From: Rhizobium sp. P38BS-XIX
GTDB lineage: Bacteria > Pseudomonadota > Alphaproteobacteria > Rhizobiales > Rhizobiaceae
NCBI RefSeq assembly: GCF_012641435.1
Contig: NZ_JABAIJ010000001.1
Span: forward strand, 620,001-684,000
Length of the DNA stretch: 64,000 bases
Reading direction: 5' to 3'
Positions 57,679-64,000 of this stretch are shown in pieces. The translations under genes were made by a program, and so were the position numbers. The notes beneath the pieces are model-generated. The model searched no databases. It was given only the letters and a program-made list of their open reading frames with translations, and was not told the origin of the DNA. Positions within the stretch are counted from its first letter, which is position 1; every line of letters begins with the position of its first letter.

Positions 57679-58929
57679 GTGGACAAACAGACTGTTCTCG
57701 AAGCCACCGAGGCCATGCGTGGCCTTTTCCCCGCAACGCCGTTGCAGTTGAACGAGCATCTTTCCGCTCGTTACGGCGCTGATATCTGGCTCAAGCGTGA
57801 GGATCTGACACCGGTACGGTCCTATAAGATCCGTGGCGCCTTCAATTTTTTCCGCAAGGTGATTGCCGAGGGAGGAACGGGCAAGACGTTCGTTTGCGCA
57901 TCCGCCGGCAACCACGCGCAGGGATTTGCCTTTGTCTGCCGGCATTTCGGCGTGCAGGGCGTGGTTTATATGCCCGTCACGACGCCGCAGCAGAAGATCG
58001 ACAAGACCCGGATCTTCGGTGGCGAGTTTATCACCATCAAACTCTTCGGCGATTTCTTCGACCAGTGCTACCAGGCTGCGCGCGATCATGTCGAAAAGAT
58101 CGATGGCATCATGGTGCCGCCTTTCGACCACCTCGATATCATCGAAGGGCAGGCGACCGTTGCCGCCGAGATTGCCGAACAGCTGCCTGAAGGTGTCGTT
58201 GCCGATTGCGTCCTGCTTCCTGTCGGCGGCGGTGGTCTGGCGGCGGGCATCACCGGATATTTTGCCGATGTGCTTGATCGTAGCGCCTTCACCTTTGCCG
58301 AGCCGGCGGGGGCGCCGAGCCTGCGCCGCAGCATCGAGGCAGGGCAGGTGGTGACGTTGACCAAGGTCGACAATTTCGTCGATGGCGCCGCTGTCGGCCG
58401 GATCGGCGATTTGAACTTCGCGGCGCTGAAAGGTTTTGCGGCCGATCAGGTGAGGCTGATCGAGGAAAACGCCATCTGCGTCACGATCACCGACATGCTG
58501 AATGTGGAGGGGGTGGTGCTGGAGCCGGCGGGCGCATTGGCCATCACCGCGCTCGAGACGCTGGATCGCGACAGCATCCGTGGCAAGACCATTGTCGCGG
58601 TCGTTTCCGGCGGCAATTTCGACTTCGAGCGTCTGCCCGATGTGAAGGAACGCGCCATGCGTTATGCCGGGCTGAAGAAATACTTCATCTTGCGCCTTGC
58701 GCAGCGCCCAGGAGCGCTGAGGGATTTTCTCAACATGCTTGGGCCGGATGACGATATCGCGCGTTTCGAATACCTGAAGAAGAGTGCTCGTAATTTCGGC
58801 TCCATTCTGATCGGTATCGAGACGAAAAATCCGGATAATTTCAAGGCGCTTATCGCCAAGTTTGAAAGTTCGGGCATGGGTTATGAGGACATCACCGAAA
58901 ACGACATCCTGGCAAACCTGATCATTTGA
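57679..58929 (+). CDS. ilvA: Threonine ammonia-lyase (threonine deaminase)
   Basis: This 416-residue PLP enzyme converts threonine to 2-oxobutanoate, the first step of isoleucine synthesis. The PLP lysine is Lys50 in PVRSYKIRGAFN, the phosphate loop is LLPVGGGGLAAG, and the C-terminal part (YFILRLAQRPGALRDFLNML) is a single ACT-like regulatory domain. It is the shorter form, not the two-ACT E. coli form. It starts with GTG, preceded by AAGAAGGA. It complements ilvD at 30 kb. Confidence 0.94.
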   Translation: MDKQTVLEATEAMRGLFPATPLQLNEHLSARYGADIWLKREDLTPVRSYKIRGAFNFFRKVIAEGGTGKTFVCASAGNHAQGFAFVCRHFGVQGVVYMPVTTPQQKIDKTRIFGGEFITIKLFGDFFDQCYQAARDHVEKIDGIMVPPFDHLDIIEGQATVAAEIAEQLPEGVVADCVLLPVGGGGLAAGITGYFADVLDRSAFTFAEPAGAPSLRRSIEAGQVVTLTKVDNFVDGAAVGRIGDLNFAALKGFAADQVRLIEENAICVTITDMLNVEGVVLEPAGALAITALETLDRDSIRGKTIVAVVSGGNFDFERLPDVKERAMRYAGLKKYFILRLAQRPGALRDFLNMLGPDDDIARFEYLKKSARNFGSILIGIETKNPDNFKALIAKFESSGMGYEDITENDILANLII

Positions 58930-58966
58930 CTTTGCGAGCTTGCAACCTTCATGCTAAAGGCGATCC

Positions 58967-59305
58967 ATGGCTTCGTTTTTTTCAAATATTATCTCGATTT
59001 TCACCGGTGGCGCGTCGCAGACGGGCACTGAAAAGTCCGCGGGTCCAGCAGTTAGCGCGGAACCGCAAACGCATGCCGGTTGCACGATCTATGCAACACC
59101 GCAGCGGGAGGGCAACCAGTTCCGCCTTGCAGGCCGGATCGAGAAAGATGTGAACGGCGAGATGCTTGTGCGCAATTTCATTCGCGCCGATGTTTTCACT
59201 TCGTCGGACGATGCCGTGGAATCGACCTTCCGCAAGGCGCAGCAGATCATCGATCAGAACGGCGCCGGTCTTTTTGGCGATGGCGAGAAGGTCCGTCAGG
59301 TCTGA
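58967..59305 (+). CDS. HlyU-family protein
   Basis: The 112-residue product has a small N-terminal hydrophobic part and a C-terminal HlyU domain (RIEKDVNGEMLVRNFIRADV, DAVESTFRKAQQIIDQNGAG). In Vibrio another protein also called HlyU is an ArsR-like regulator; this family is different and its role is unclear. It follows ilvA by 37 bases and may be co-transcribed. A terminator follows. Confidence 0.78.
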   Translation: MASFFSNIISIFTGGASQTGTEKSAGPAVSAEPQTHAGCTIYATPQREGNQFRLAGRIEKDVNGEMLVRNFIRADVFTSSDDAVESTFRKAQQIIDQNGAGLFGDGEKVRQV

Positions 59306-59335
59306 TCTCAAGCCGACTTTCGCTTGGTATTCTTG

Positions 59336-59364
59336 AAAAGGCCGCCCAAATCGAGCGGCCTTTT
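59336..59364. terminator. Bidirectional terminator between hlyU-like and SDR genes
   Basis: A 10-bp stem (59336-59345 with 59355-59364) with flanking A and T runs inside the stem and a 9-base loop lies between two converging genes and can serve both. Confidence 0.85.
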
Positions 59365-59416
59365 GCATGAGTGAACATCCAAGACTGCTTTTTGCAGGCC
59401 GGTCTCGTTTTCTTGC

Positions 59417-60193
59417 TCAACCCTGACGGAACATCTTTGCGCCGGCAGGCGCATTGATGGCGCCGCCGTCGACGGTAATTTCCATGGCTGTGACATTGGT
59501 GGAATCGTCGGAGGCGAAGTAGAGAGCCGCGCTGGCGATCTCATCGGCTTCACTCATACGACCGAGCGGGCTCATGCCGCCGAAGCGTGCTTCCAGCGCA
59601 TCCATGGCATCCGGCGTTGGGGCGCGCGGATTCCAGATCGGTGTCTTCGTGGCGCCAGGCGTGACCTGATTGACGCGGATGGCGCGGGGCGCAAGTTCGG
59701 ATGCCAGATTGCGGGTCATGGCGCGAACGGCACCCTTCGTGCCAGCGTAGGCCGAAGCACCGGGTATGCCGAGCACGGCGTGCACCGAGCCGTTTAGAAT
59801 GACCGATGCGCCGTCATTGAGATACGGCAACGCGGCCTGTACCGTGAAGAAGACGCCGGTGAAATTGATGCGCACGATCGTCTCGAACTGCTCCAATGTC
59901 GTGTTGCCGAGCGGGGTGTCGCCGCCAATTCCTGCATTGGCGAACACGACATCGAAATTGCCGAGTTTCTGTGCCGCTTCGGCAAAAGCTTTTTCCATAC
60001 CCGGGATATCTGTCGTGTCCGCCTGCAGGGCAAGCACGTCACCGCCGAGTTCCGCCGCCGCTTCGGCCAGCGTTTTTGCGTTGCGGCCTGTTATGGCGAC
60101 CTTGGCGCCCTCGGCGAGGAAGAGGCGGGCGGTGGCAAGGCCAATGCCGCTGTTTCCGCCAGTAATGAGGGCGACCTTGTTCTTGAGACGCAT
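59417..60193 (-). CDS. Short-chain dehydrogenase/reductase
   Basis: This 258-residue NAD(P)-dependent oxidoreductase has the cofactor motif ALITGGNSGIGLATARLF (residues about 8-25), the FANAG strand motif, and a Ser...Tyr-x3-Lys catalytic set in NGSVHAVLGIPGASAYAGTKG. Substrate is unknown. It is transcribed divergently from a TetR gene 105 bp away, and the operator between them suggests that regulator controls it. Confidence 0.93.
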   Translation of the reverse strand: MRLKNKVALITGGNSGIGLATARLFLAEGAKVAITGRNAKTLAEAAAELGGDVLALQADTTDIPGMEKAFAEAAQKLGNFDVVFANAGIGGDTPLGNTTLEQFETIVRINFTGVFFTVQAALPYLNDGASVILNGSVHAVLGIPGASAYAGTKGAVRAMTRNLASELAPRAIRVNQVTPGATKTPIWNPRAPTPDAMDALEARFGGMSPLGRMSEADEIASAALYFASDDSTNVTAMEITVDGGAINAPAGAKMFRQG

Positions 60194-60227
60194 GTTCGTA
60201 GCTCCTGTTGGCTTTCGTCACGATCTG

Positions 60228-60266
60228 GATTATGATCGCTATCTATAAGGATTATGATCGTAATCC
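60228..60266. promoter_or_regulatory. Operator in the SDR/TetR divergent region
   Basis: GGATTATGATCG is repeated at 60228-60239 and 60249-60260, offset by exactly 21 bases (two helical turns). The second copy is part of the near-perfect palindrome GGATTATGATCGTAATCC (60249-60266), one mismatch pair. This is the layout of a TetR dimer-of-dimers operator. Confidence 0.75.
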
Positions 60267-60298
60267 ATTTTGTCAAGCCTGACTTGAAGGGAATTTCG

Positions 60299-60871
60299 AT
60301 GGGCCGGTCACAATTGGAAAAACAGAAGACGCATGAGCGCATCGTCACGCTTGCCGCCAAGCGTCTGCGCGAGGAAGGTTTGGAAGGGATTGGCGTTGCC
60401 GATCTGATGAAAGAGGCGGGCTTAACAGTCGGCGGTTTCTACAAGCATTTCGCCTCGCGCGACGAGCTCGTGGCGGAAGCCATGGAGTCGGCGATCGAAT
60501 GGTGGCGACGCCAGCAACAGGAAAAGGGCATAGATCCCGCGAGCATCCCGCTGCAGGAATATGTCGATAACTATCTCAGCAAGCGTCATCTCGAAGAATG
60601 CAGCGAGGGCTGTGTCTACGCCGCCTTGACTGCGGATATGGCGCGTAGCAGCGATGCCGTCCGCACGGTTGCCACCGATGGCCTCCGGCGAAATTTCGCT
60701 GCGATGACGGCGCGCATGGGGCAGCCTGAAACGGAAGAGGCGCGGCGCAAGGCAATCATCGTCTCCAGCCTGATGACTGGAGCGCTCGGTTTCGCGCGGG
60801 TGTCGAACGATGATGCCCTCTCCAGCGAAATTCTGGAGACCGTGAAGCAATTCATCAGGGACATGCCGTAA
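60299..60871 (+). CDS. TetR family transcriptional regulator
   Basis: The 190-residue protein has a TetR-type helix-turn-helix (GIGVADLMKEAGLTVGGFYK, about 31-50) and a helical ligand domain with the C-terminal pattern of the YcdC/AcuR-like group. The ATG giving MGRSQLEKQKTHERIV is used (AAGGGA upstream); the frame is open 15 codons further. It probably represses itself and the divergent SDR gene through the palindrome between them. Confidence 0.92.
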   Translation: MGRSQLEKQKTHERIVTLAAKRLREEGLEGIGVADLMKEAGLTVGGFYKHFASRDELVAEAMESAIEWWRRQQQEKGIDPASIPLQEYVDNYLSKRHLEECSEGCVYAALTADMARSSDAVRTVATDGLRRNFAAMTARMGQPETEEARRKAIIVSSLMTGALGFARVSNDDALSSEILETVKQFIRDMP

Positions 60872-60934
60872 GCCAAATAAAAAAGTGGCCGGTTGAAGCC
60901 GGCCGCCTCTCAGCGTCTGAACGATGCTTCGGAA

Positions 60935-61549
60935 TTAAGCGGCGAGTGCCAGCTCGGCAGCGCGAGCCTGGGCGGCGCCGATTGCCTTTTCTGCAGCTTC
61001 CGGACCGAAGGCGAGACCTTCGATGTAGACGGTTTCGACGTCAGTGATGCCGATGAAGCCGAGAACCGACTTCAGGTAGGGAACAGCGTGGTTGAGCGGA
61101 GCAGCCGGGCCATCGGAATAGACACCGCCCGAAGCAAGCACGATATAGGCCTTCTTGCCGGTGGCCAGACCCTTCGGGCCGGTTTCCGTGTAGGTGAAGG
61201 TGCGGCCGGCGCGAGCGACGTTGTCGATCCAGGTCTTCAGCGACGAGTAGATGTTGAAGTTGATGAGGCCGGTGCCGATGACCAGCGTATCGGCTGCGAG
61301 CAGCTCGTCGACGAGCGCGTCGGAAACCTTGACGAGTTCCTGCTGCTCAGACGTGCGAGCATCGACCGGCGTGCGGATGGCAGCCGTGAACGGGCCGTCG
61401 ATGTGCGGCAGGGCATCAGCAGCGAGATCGCGGTGAACGATCGTCTTGCCGGGATTGTTGGCCTTGATCTTATCGGCAAGCTCGATTGCGATCTTGGTGG
61501 AGAGCGAGTCAGAACGCGGGCTCGAAGTCAGAAGAAGAATAGAAGACAT
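60935..61549 (-). CDS. azoR: FMN-dependent NADH-azoreductase
   Basis: AzoR (204 residues) is a flavodoxin-fold enzyme that reduces azo bonds and quinones. Clear family segments are LLLTSSPRSDSLSTKIA at the N-terminus, TLVIGTGLINFNIYSSLKTW, and GLATGKKAYIVLASGGVY. The start MSSILLLTSSPRSD is preceded by AAGGAAAAC. It is divergent from a LysR regulator; the gap has an inverted repeat. Confidence 0.94.
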   Translation of the reverse strand: MSSILLLTSSPRSDSLSTKIAIELADKIKANNPGKTIVHRDLAADALPHIDGPFTAAIRTPVDARTSEQQELVKVSDALVDELLAADTLVIGTGLINFNIYSSLKTWIDNVARAGRTFTYTETGPKGLATGKKAYIVLASGGVYSDGPAAPLNHAVPYLKSVLGFIGITDVETVYIEGLAFGPEAAEKAIGAAQARAAELALAA

Positions 61550-61629
61550 ATCCGTTTTCCTTTTCAATGGGTTGCGAAAATCGGCCGGGAGAATCCGATC
61601 TCGTTCGCCAAATAAATAAGTCTTCCGCC

Positions 61630-61673
61630 CTATCGAAAAAAACTGTGATAATATGGATCGGAATTATCGATAG
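61630..61673. promoter_or_regulatory. Inverted repeat in the azoR/LysR divergent region
   Basis: CTATCGA (61630-61636) and TCGATAG (61667-61673) are perfect inverted 7-base arms separated by 30 bases, right before the LysR start. The area is AT-rich. It fits a LysR-type activation/repression site controlling azoR and the regulator itself. Confidence 0.6.
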
Positions 61674-61685
61674 AATGGATGGCAG

Positions 61686-62654
61686 ATGCTTCCCAATCCC
61701 ACCCTCGACCAGTTGCAGGTCTTTCTGACGGTTGCTGAATCAGGCAGTTTTTCGGCGGCCTCGCGCGCGCTTAACCGTGCCCAATCGGTCATTAGCTACA
61801 CGATTGCAAATCTGGAGGCGCAGCTTGAAATGCCGCTATTCGAGCGGTCTGGTTCGCGCCAGCCGAAGCTGACGGATGCGGGCAGGGTGATGCTCGAGGA
61901 TGCACGCCGCATCCTGTCCGATCTGCAGGTGATGCGCGCGCGCGTGAAAGGCTTGAAGAGCGGGCTTGAGGCGGAGGTGTCCGTCGCCATCAGCGTCATG
62001 GTGCCGGTGCATGCGACCGTCGACGTGCTGCGCGAATTCCGCGATCGCTTCCCCTATGTTGCCTTACGTCTCGATACCGGCGAACTCGGCTCGATGCTGG
62101 AGCTGGTTGCCAGCGGCAAGTCGACGATCGGTATTGGCGGCTCAGTGCTGAAGCAGGATGATTCCTTGGTCATTGAGCGCATCGGCCATTCATTCATGCT
62201 GCCGGTTGCCGCGCCGACCCATCCGCTTGCCCAATTGGGACGACCACTCACGCTCACCGACGTGCGCGAGGAAGTGCAGCTGGTTGTCACCGATGCCTCC
62301 ACCCTGACGAATGGAAAGGATTTCAACGTCCTGTCCTACAAGATCTGGCATGTGAGCGATATCGCCACCAAGCACCAGCTCATCCGCGGTGGGCTCGGCT
62401 GGGGTGGGCTGCCGGCTTCGTTTATCATGGAGGATCTGCAGAAGGGCCGGCTGGTGCCTCTGGCGCTTGATGCCTACGATCAGAGTGAATATCCGATCTA
62501 CGCCGTCCGCAAGGTCGACAATCCCCCCGGTCCCGCTGCGGCCTGGATGATCGAAGCTTTCAGCTCGCGCCTGTCGCGTTGCCCGAATCAGACGGACTTC
62601 AAGGCCGCTATTGAAATGTTCCATCCTGAAGAAAACCGGCTGGCCGCCGAATGA
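61686..62654 (+). CDS. LysR family transcriptional regulator
   Basis: The 322-residue protein has the LysR helix-turn-helix (LDQLQVFLTVAESGSFSAAS and AQSVISYTIANLEAQLEMPL) and a periplasmic-binding-like effector domain (about 95-300). It is divergent from azoR, the usual layout in which such a regulator controls the neighbouring reductase. The effector, perhaps a quinone or thiol-reactive compound, cannot be read from sequence. Confidence 0.93.
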   Translation: MLPNPTLDQLQVFLTVAESGSFSAASRALNRAQSVISYTIANLEAQLEMPLFERSGSRQPKLTDAGRVMLEDARRILSDLQVMRARVKGLKSGLEAEVSVAISVMVPVHATVDVLREFRDRFPYVALRLDTGELGSMLELVASGKSTIGIGGSVLKQDDSLVIERIGHSFMLPVAAPTHPLAQLGRPLTLTDVREEVQLVVTDASTLTNGKDFNVLSYKIWHVSDIATKHQLIRGGLGWGGLPASFIMEDLQKGRLVPLALDAYDQSEYPIYAVRKVDNPPGPAAAWMIEAFSSRLSRCPNQTDFKAAIEMFHPEENRLAAE

Positions 62655-62659
62655 AATAT

Positions 62660-62683
62660 CCTCTCCCCGTATACGGGGAGAGG
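62660..62683. repeat. Perfect 24-bp palindrome between LysR and cpdB genes
   Basis: A perfect 24-base palindrome (CTCTCCCCG arms around a GTATAC centre) lies between two converging genes. It shares the TCTCCCCG core with the mosaic element after ilvD and is probably a small member of the same repeat class, possibly also a terminator. Confidence 0.7.
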
Positions 62684-62699
62684 ACGCTGGCATTCCTGA

Positions 62700-64000
62700 T
62701 TAGAGGACCAGACGATAGTTGCGGAAGCCGTCCGCACCTTCGCCGACATCTTCGATCTTTACGCTCTTGACCTGTTCCAGGAAGTCCTTGGCCTTCGGTG
62801 AGCTTTGGAATTGCACGGTCGTGCCCGGAAGCGGCTTGAACGTCCAGTTGCCATCCGCGGTCGGGTTGATCGTGCCCTGATCGTGAACATAGCGCACGAT
62901 GACGTCACGGTTGGTGTCCGGCGCCTGATAGACGACCTTGTCGCCGGCAATTTCCGGGAAGTTGCCGCCGCCGCCGGCGCGGTAGTTGTTGGTGACGACC
63001 AGGAACTTCTGCGCGGGATCGATCGGCTTGCCCTCGAACTGCAGGTTTTGGATGCGGTTCGCATCGGCATTCAGGACCTTGCCGTCATCGCCGAAGCGGC
63101 GCGGCTGCGACACGTCGATCTGGTATGTCACGCCATCGATGACATCGAAATTGTAGGACGGGAAGCTGTTGTTGATGAGATCCGCATCCTTGGCGCCGGG
63201 CTGCACCTGGTTGAACATCGCGGCCGACATTTCCAGCCAGCCCTTGACCTGAGCGCCGGTGATGACGACGGCCTGAACGGTATTCGGATAGAGATAGAGA
63301 TCGGCGACGTTCTTGATGGCGATATTGCCGGCAGGAACGTCCGTATAGTAGTCGGCACCGTTGCGGCCGCCGCATTTGAAAGGCGCTGCAGCTGAAAGGA
63401 TCGGCAGGTCCTTGTACTGCGTTTCCTTCAGCATCTCCTTGATGTACCAGACCTGCGCCTGGCTGACGATCTGCACCGACGGATCGTCGGCAACCAGCGC
63501 GAAGTAGGAATAGAGCGGTGCGGATGTCTTGCCGACGGGGGTACGCACATAGGTCAGCGTTGCCTCGTGCTCGGCCTTTGCGGCTTCGACGACTTCCTTC
63601 TTGTCGGCGACATCGGCGATGACCTTCTTCTTGTCGTCGCGATGGTAGATAGGCCGCGCTTCGGAGGTGAAGTCGACGATCTTCCAGCTCTTGCCGTCCT
63701 TTTCCAGCAGCAGGTCGATAAGGCCGAGATGCGAGCCCCAGAAGCCGGCCATGACGGCGGGCTTGCCATGCAGCGTTCCGTTGACCGGATCGGCATCCTT
63801 GATGCCGTCCCAGGTCTTCGGGCCGGGGAAAACGAGATGCTGGTGGCCGGTGAAGACGGCGTCAATGCCATCGACCGCAGCAACGTAGAGCGAGGCGTTT
63901 TCCATCTTGTCGCTCGGGCCGCTGCCGTCGATGCCGGAGTGCGAGAGAGCGATGATGATATCGGCGCCTTCAACCTTCATGACCGGCACCCAGGCCTTGG
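62700..64000 (-). CDS. cpdB: 2',3'-cyclic-nucleotide 2'-phosphodiesterase / 3'-nucleotidase (partial)
   Basis: The C-terminal 433 residues are visible; the frame stays open through the right edge, so the start lies outside. Conserved features include IIIALSHSGIDG and FTGHQHLVFPGP of the metallophosphoesterase domain, and the 5'-nucleotidase C-terminal domain (SAAAPFKCGGRNGADYYTDV, NNYRAGGGGNFPE) that binds the base. CpdB acts in the periplasm on 2',3'-cyclic nucleotides released by RNA breakdown. Assignment to CpdB rather than UshA rests on the NNYRAGGGGNFPE type motif. Confidence 0.9.
   Translation of the reverse strand, partial: KAWVPVMKVEGADIIIALSHSGIDGSGPSDKMENASLYVAAVDGIDAVFTGHQHLVFPGPKTWDGIKDADPVNGTLHGKPAVMAGFWGSHLGLIDLLLEKDGKSWKIVDFTSEARPIYHRDDKKKVIADVADKKEVVEAAKAEHEATLTYVRTPVGKTSAPLYSYFALVADDPSVQIVSQAQVWYIKEMLKETQYKDLPILSAAAPFKCGGRNGADYYTDVPAGNIAIKNVADLYLYPNTVQAVVITGAQVKGWLEMSAAMFNQVQPGAKDADLINNSFPSYNFDVIDGVTYQIDVSQPRRFGDDGKVLNADANRIQNLQFEGKPIDPAQKFLVVTNNYRAGGGGNFPEIAGDKVVYQAPDTNRDVIVRYVHDQGTINPTADGNWTFKPLPGTTVQFQSSPKAKDFLEQVKSVKIEDVGEGADGFRNYRLVL

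Overview
The window is chromosomal DNA of an alphaproteobacterium of the Rhizobium/Agrobacterium group. Three things point there: the gene order rpoC, str, S10, spc, alpha with adk (not rpmJ) after secY; a B12-dependent ribonucleotide reductase; and intergenic palindromic elements of the rhizobial type. Base composition and codon use are GC-rich. Protein relatedness suggests Rhizobium sensu stricto, but I cannot name a species.

1-21.7 kb is the translation/transcription supercluster on the + strand: the rpoC 3' end, rpsL-rpsG-fusA-tuf, the S10 group (rpsJ to rpsQ), the spc group (rplN to rplO), then secY-adk and rpsM-rpsK-rpoA-rplQ. The only opposite-strand gene is a small conserved protein after rpoC. 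Terminator-like hairpins sit at rpoC/rpsL, rpsQ/rplN, rplR/rpsE, rplO/secY, rpsM/rpsK and after rplQ, so the cluster is probably read as several separable units rather than one transcript.

21.7-32 kb is a set of accessory and metabolic genes: DUF817 and DUF2809 membrane proteins, a DinB-like protein divergent from a TetR regulator, a tightly overlapping MarR-FUSC-DUF1656-HlyD efflux operon (aaeXAB-like), the periplasmic methionine sulfoxide reductase pair msrPQ, and ilvD followed by a mosaic palindromic repeat. 32-38.9 kb carries an LprI-like secreted protein, a Do-type protease with rarA, several small rhizobial proteins, a DapA-superfamily protein that lacks the Schiff-base lysine, and a ketopantoate-reductase-like protein.

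39-45.4 kb is the most unusual part. A SARP/TPR regulator is followed by four tightly packed genes for membrane and coiled-coil proteins: a 4-TM protein, a membrane-anchored vWA-like protein, a 4-TM protein with a long coiled-coil tail, and an OmpA-domain protein whose single TM helix holds a glutamate. The last two resemble a MotA/MotB, ExbB/TolQ or ZorA/ZorB type stator pair. I recognise no described system with this exact composition.

45.5-64 kb holds an ABC-F ATPase, an isolated methyltransferase in AT-richer DNA, nrdJ with three NrdR-like boxes in a 770-bp upstream region, gpt, a tandem universal stress protein, a CinA-type protein, wrbA, tRNA-Leu(UAA), a small lipoprotein, ilvA, a HlyU-like protein, a divergent SDR/TetR pair with a clear operator, a divergent azoR/LysR pair, and the 3' part of a cpdB-like 2',3'-cyclic phosphodiesterase running off the right edge.
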